This document shows, one piece after another, positions 6,900-7,326 of a DNA stretch of 7,326 nt. Source of the stretch: Cytophagaceae bacterium (GTDB taxonomy: Bacteria; Bacteroidota; Bacteroidia; Cytophagales; Spirosomataceae); the NCBI GenBank assembly GCA_947459055.1, contig CANHCG010000081.1, positions 1 to 7,326 on the forward strand, in the 5' to 3' direction. The translations under genes were made by a program, and so were the position numbers. The stretch's first letter is position 1; each line of letters begins with the position of its first letter. The notes below the pieces were generated by a model, which had not been told where the DNA came from, did not search any database, and worked only from the letters and a program-made list of their open reading frames with translations.

Positions 6900-7326
6900 A
6901 TGTTAAACATCCAAATAAATAAATACCAAGTTAATGGTCATTTTACATTATCCAATATCAAATTTAAAGTTTTAAATGGAGAAATATTGGCATTAATTGG
7001 TAAAAGCGGTTCAGGGAAAAGCACGATTGCTTCTTTTTTAGTTGGATTAAATTCAGCCGAAACCGTCTCTGTTAAACTAAATGACAAAGAACTACATGAT
7101 GGTATCGAGCGCTTGATCCCTCAATTTAGACATGTAGGATATTTGCCTCAAAACCTACATTTGAAGCCATTTCATACAGTGAAACAGTACATGGATATGC
7201 TTTTTGAAAACCATCCATTAAAAAAGAAAAAAATACTCATTTCATATTACACAAAAATATTTCGATTAAGCCAATTACTCGAATCGAAAATCCAACACCT
7301 ATCTGGTGGTGAAAGGCAAAAAATCG
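6900..7326 (+). CDS. ABC transporter ATP-binding protein (5' part, truncated by window end)
   Basis: Nucleotide-binding subunit that hydrolyses ATP for an ABC transporter. The frame opens at ATG 6900 and runs past the window edge, giving 142 complete codons. Seen are an N-terminal beta-strand region fitting the usual spacing to the Walker A loop GKSGSGKST (34-42), the Q-loop GYLPQNLHLKP (80-90, Gln84), and the signature LSGGERQKI (134-142). Walker B, the D-loop and the H-loop lie outside. The linker between Q-loop and signature contains a lysine run (108-111). The short distance from Walker A to the Q-loop fits a single-domain ATPase of the importer/PotA-like or lipoprotein-export size class. 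Substrate and partner permease cannot be told; the permease gene at 3986 is not in the same transcription unit. It is divergent from xylB across 15 bp, with the best promoter match inside xylB. Confidence 0.93.
   Translation, partial: MLNIQINKYQVNGHFTLSNIKFKVLNGEILALIGKSGSGKSTIASFLVGLNSAETVSVKLNDKELHDGIERLIPQFRHVGYLPQNLHLKPFHTVKQYMDMLFENHPLKKKKILISYYTKIFRLSQLLESKIQHLSGGERQKI
6926..6955 (-). promoter_or_regulatory. Weak candidate promoter of xylB, inside the ABC ATPase gene
   Basis: On the - strand, TTG (6955-6953), 19 bases, then TAACTTGG (6933-6926), which fits five of the six fixed bases of TAnnTTTG. It would give a leader of about 36 bases before the xylB ATG. A single mismatch in AT-rich DNA makes chance occurrence likely. 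Confidence 0.25.

Noticed and set aside
3986..7326. Permease (3986) and ATPase (6900) as one ABC transporter operon
   Set aside because: They are separated by a tRNA gene with a strong terminator and by an opposite-strand kinase gene, so they are not co-transcribed; nothing shows that they pair.

Overview
The window looks like ordinary chromosome from an AT-rich member of the Bacteroidota; the exact genus cannot be read from it. The evidence is as follows. Two promoter-like sites match the phylum's TTG / TAnnTTTG consensus. The tRNA gene does not encode its CCA end. Most starts lack a Shine-Dalgarno sequence. A secreted protein belongs to a family I know mainly from Bacteroidota, where it carries the doubtful name 'asparagine synthetase B'. 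No mobile element, integrase, CRISPR array or phage gene is visible.

Left part (1-2656, + strand): the 3' end of a DegT/DnrJ/EryC1/StrS sugar aminotransferase gene, followed after 10 bp by a polytopic GT-C-type membrane protein, probably a glycosyltransferase. This is probably the end of a surface-polysaccharide or glycan operon: one gene makes an amino sugar and the other transfers a sugar from a lipid carrier.

Middle (2653-5224): a secreted protein with a class-I glutamine-amidotransferase-like look lies on the - strand and overlaps the glycosyltransferase gene tail to tail by 4 bp. It is divergent, across 64 bp, from a MacB/FtsX-type ABC permease gene on the + strand that has no ATPase gene beside it.

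Right part (5225-7326): a tRNA-Leu(CAA) gene with its own consensus promoter and a strong intrinsic terminator; a convergent xylulokinase-family (FGGY) sugar kinase gene on the - strand; and the 5' part of an ABC ATPase gene on the + strand, cut by the window end. The kinase and ATPase start codons are only 15 bp apart, and the best promoter match for the ATPase gene lies inside the kinase coding sequence.

I found no convincing undescribed multi-gene system. The points most worth a second look are the misnamed secreted protein with conserved-looking Cys and His motifs, the nested divergent promoters at the kinase/ATPase boundary, and a mismatch in the tRNA anticodon stem.
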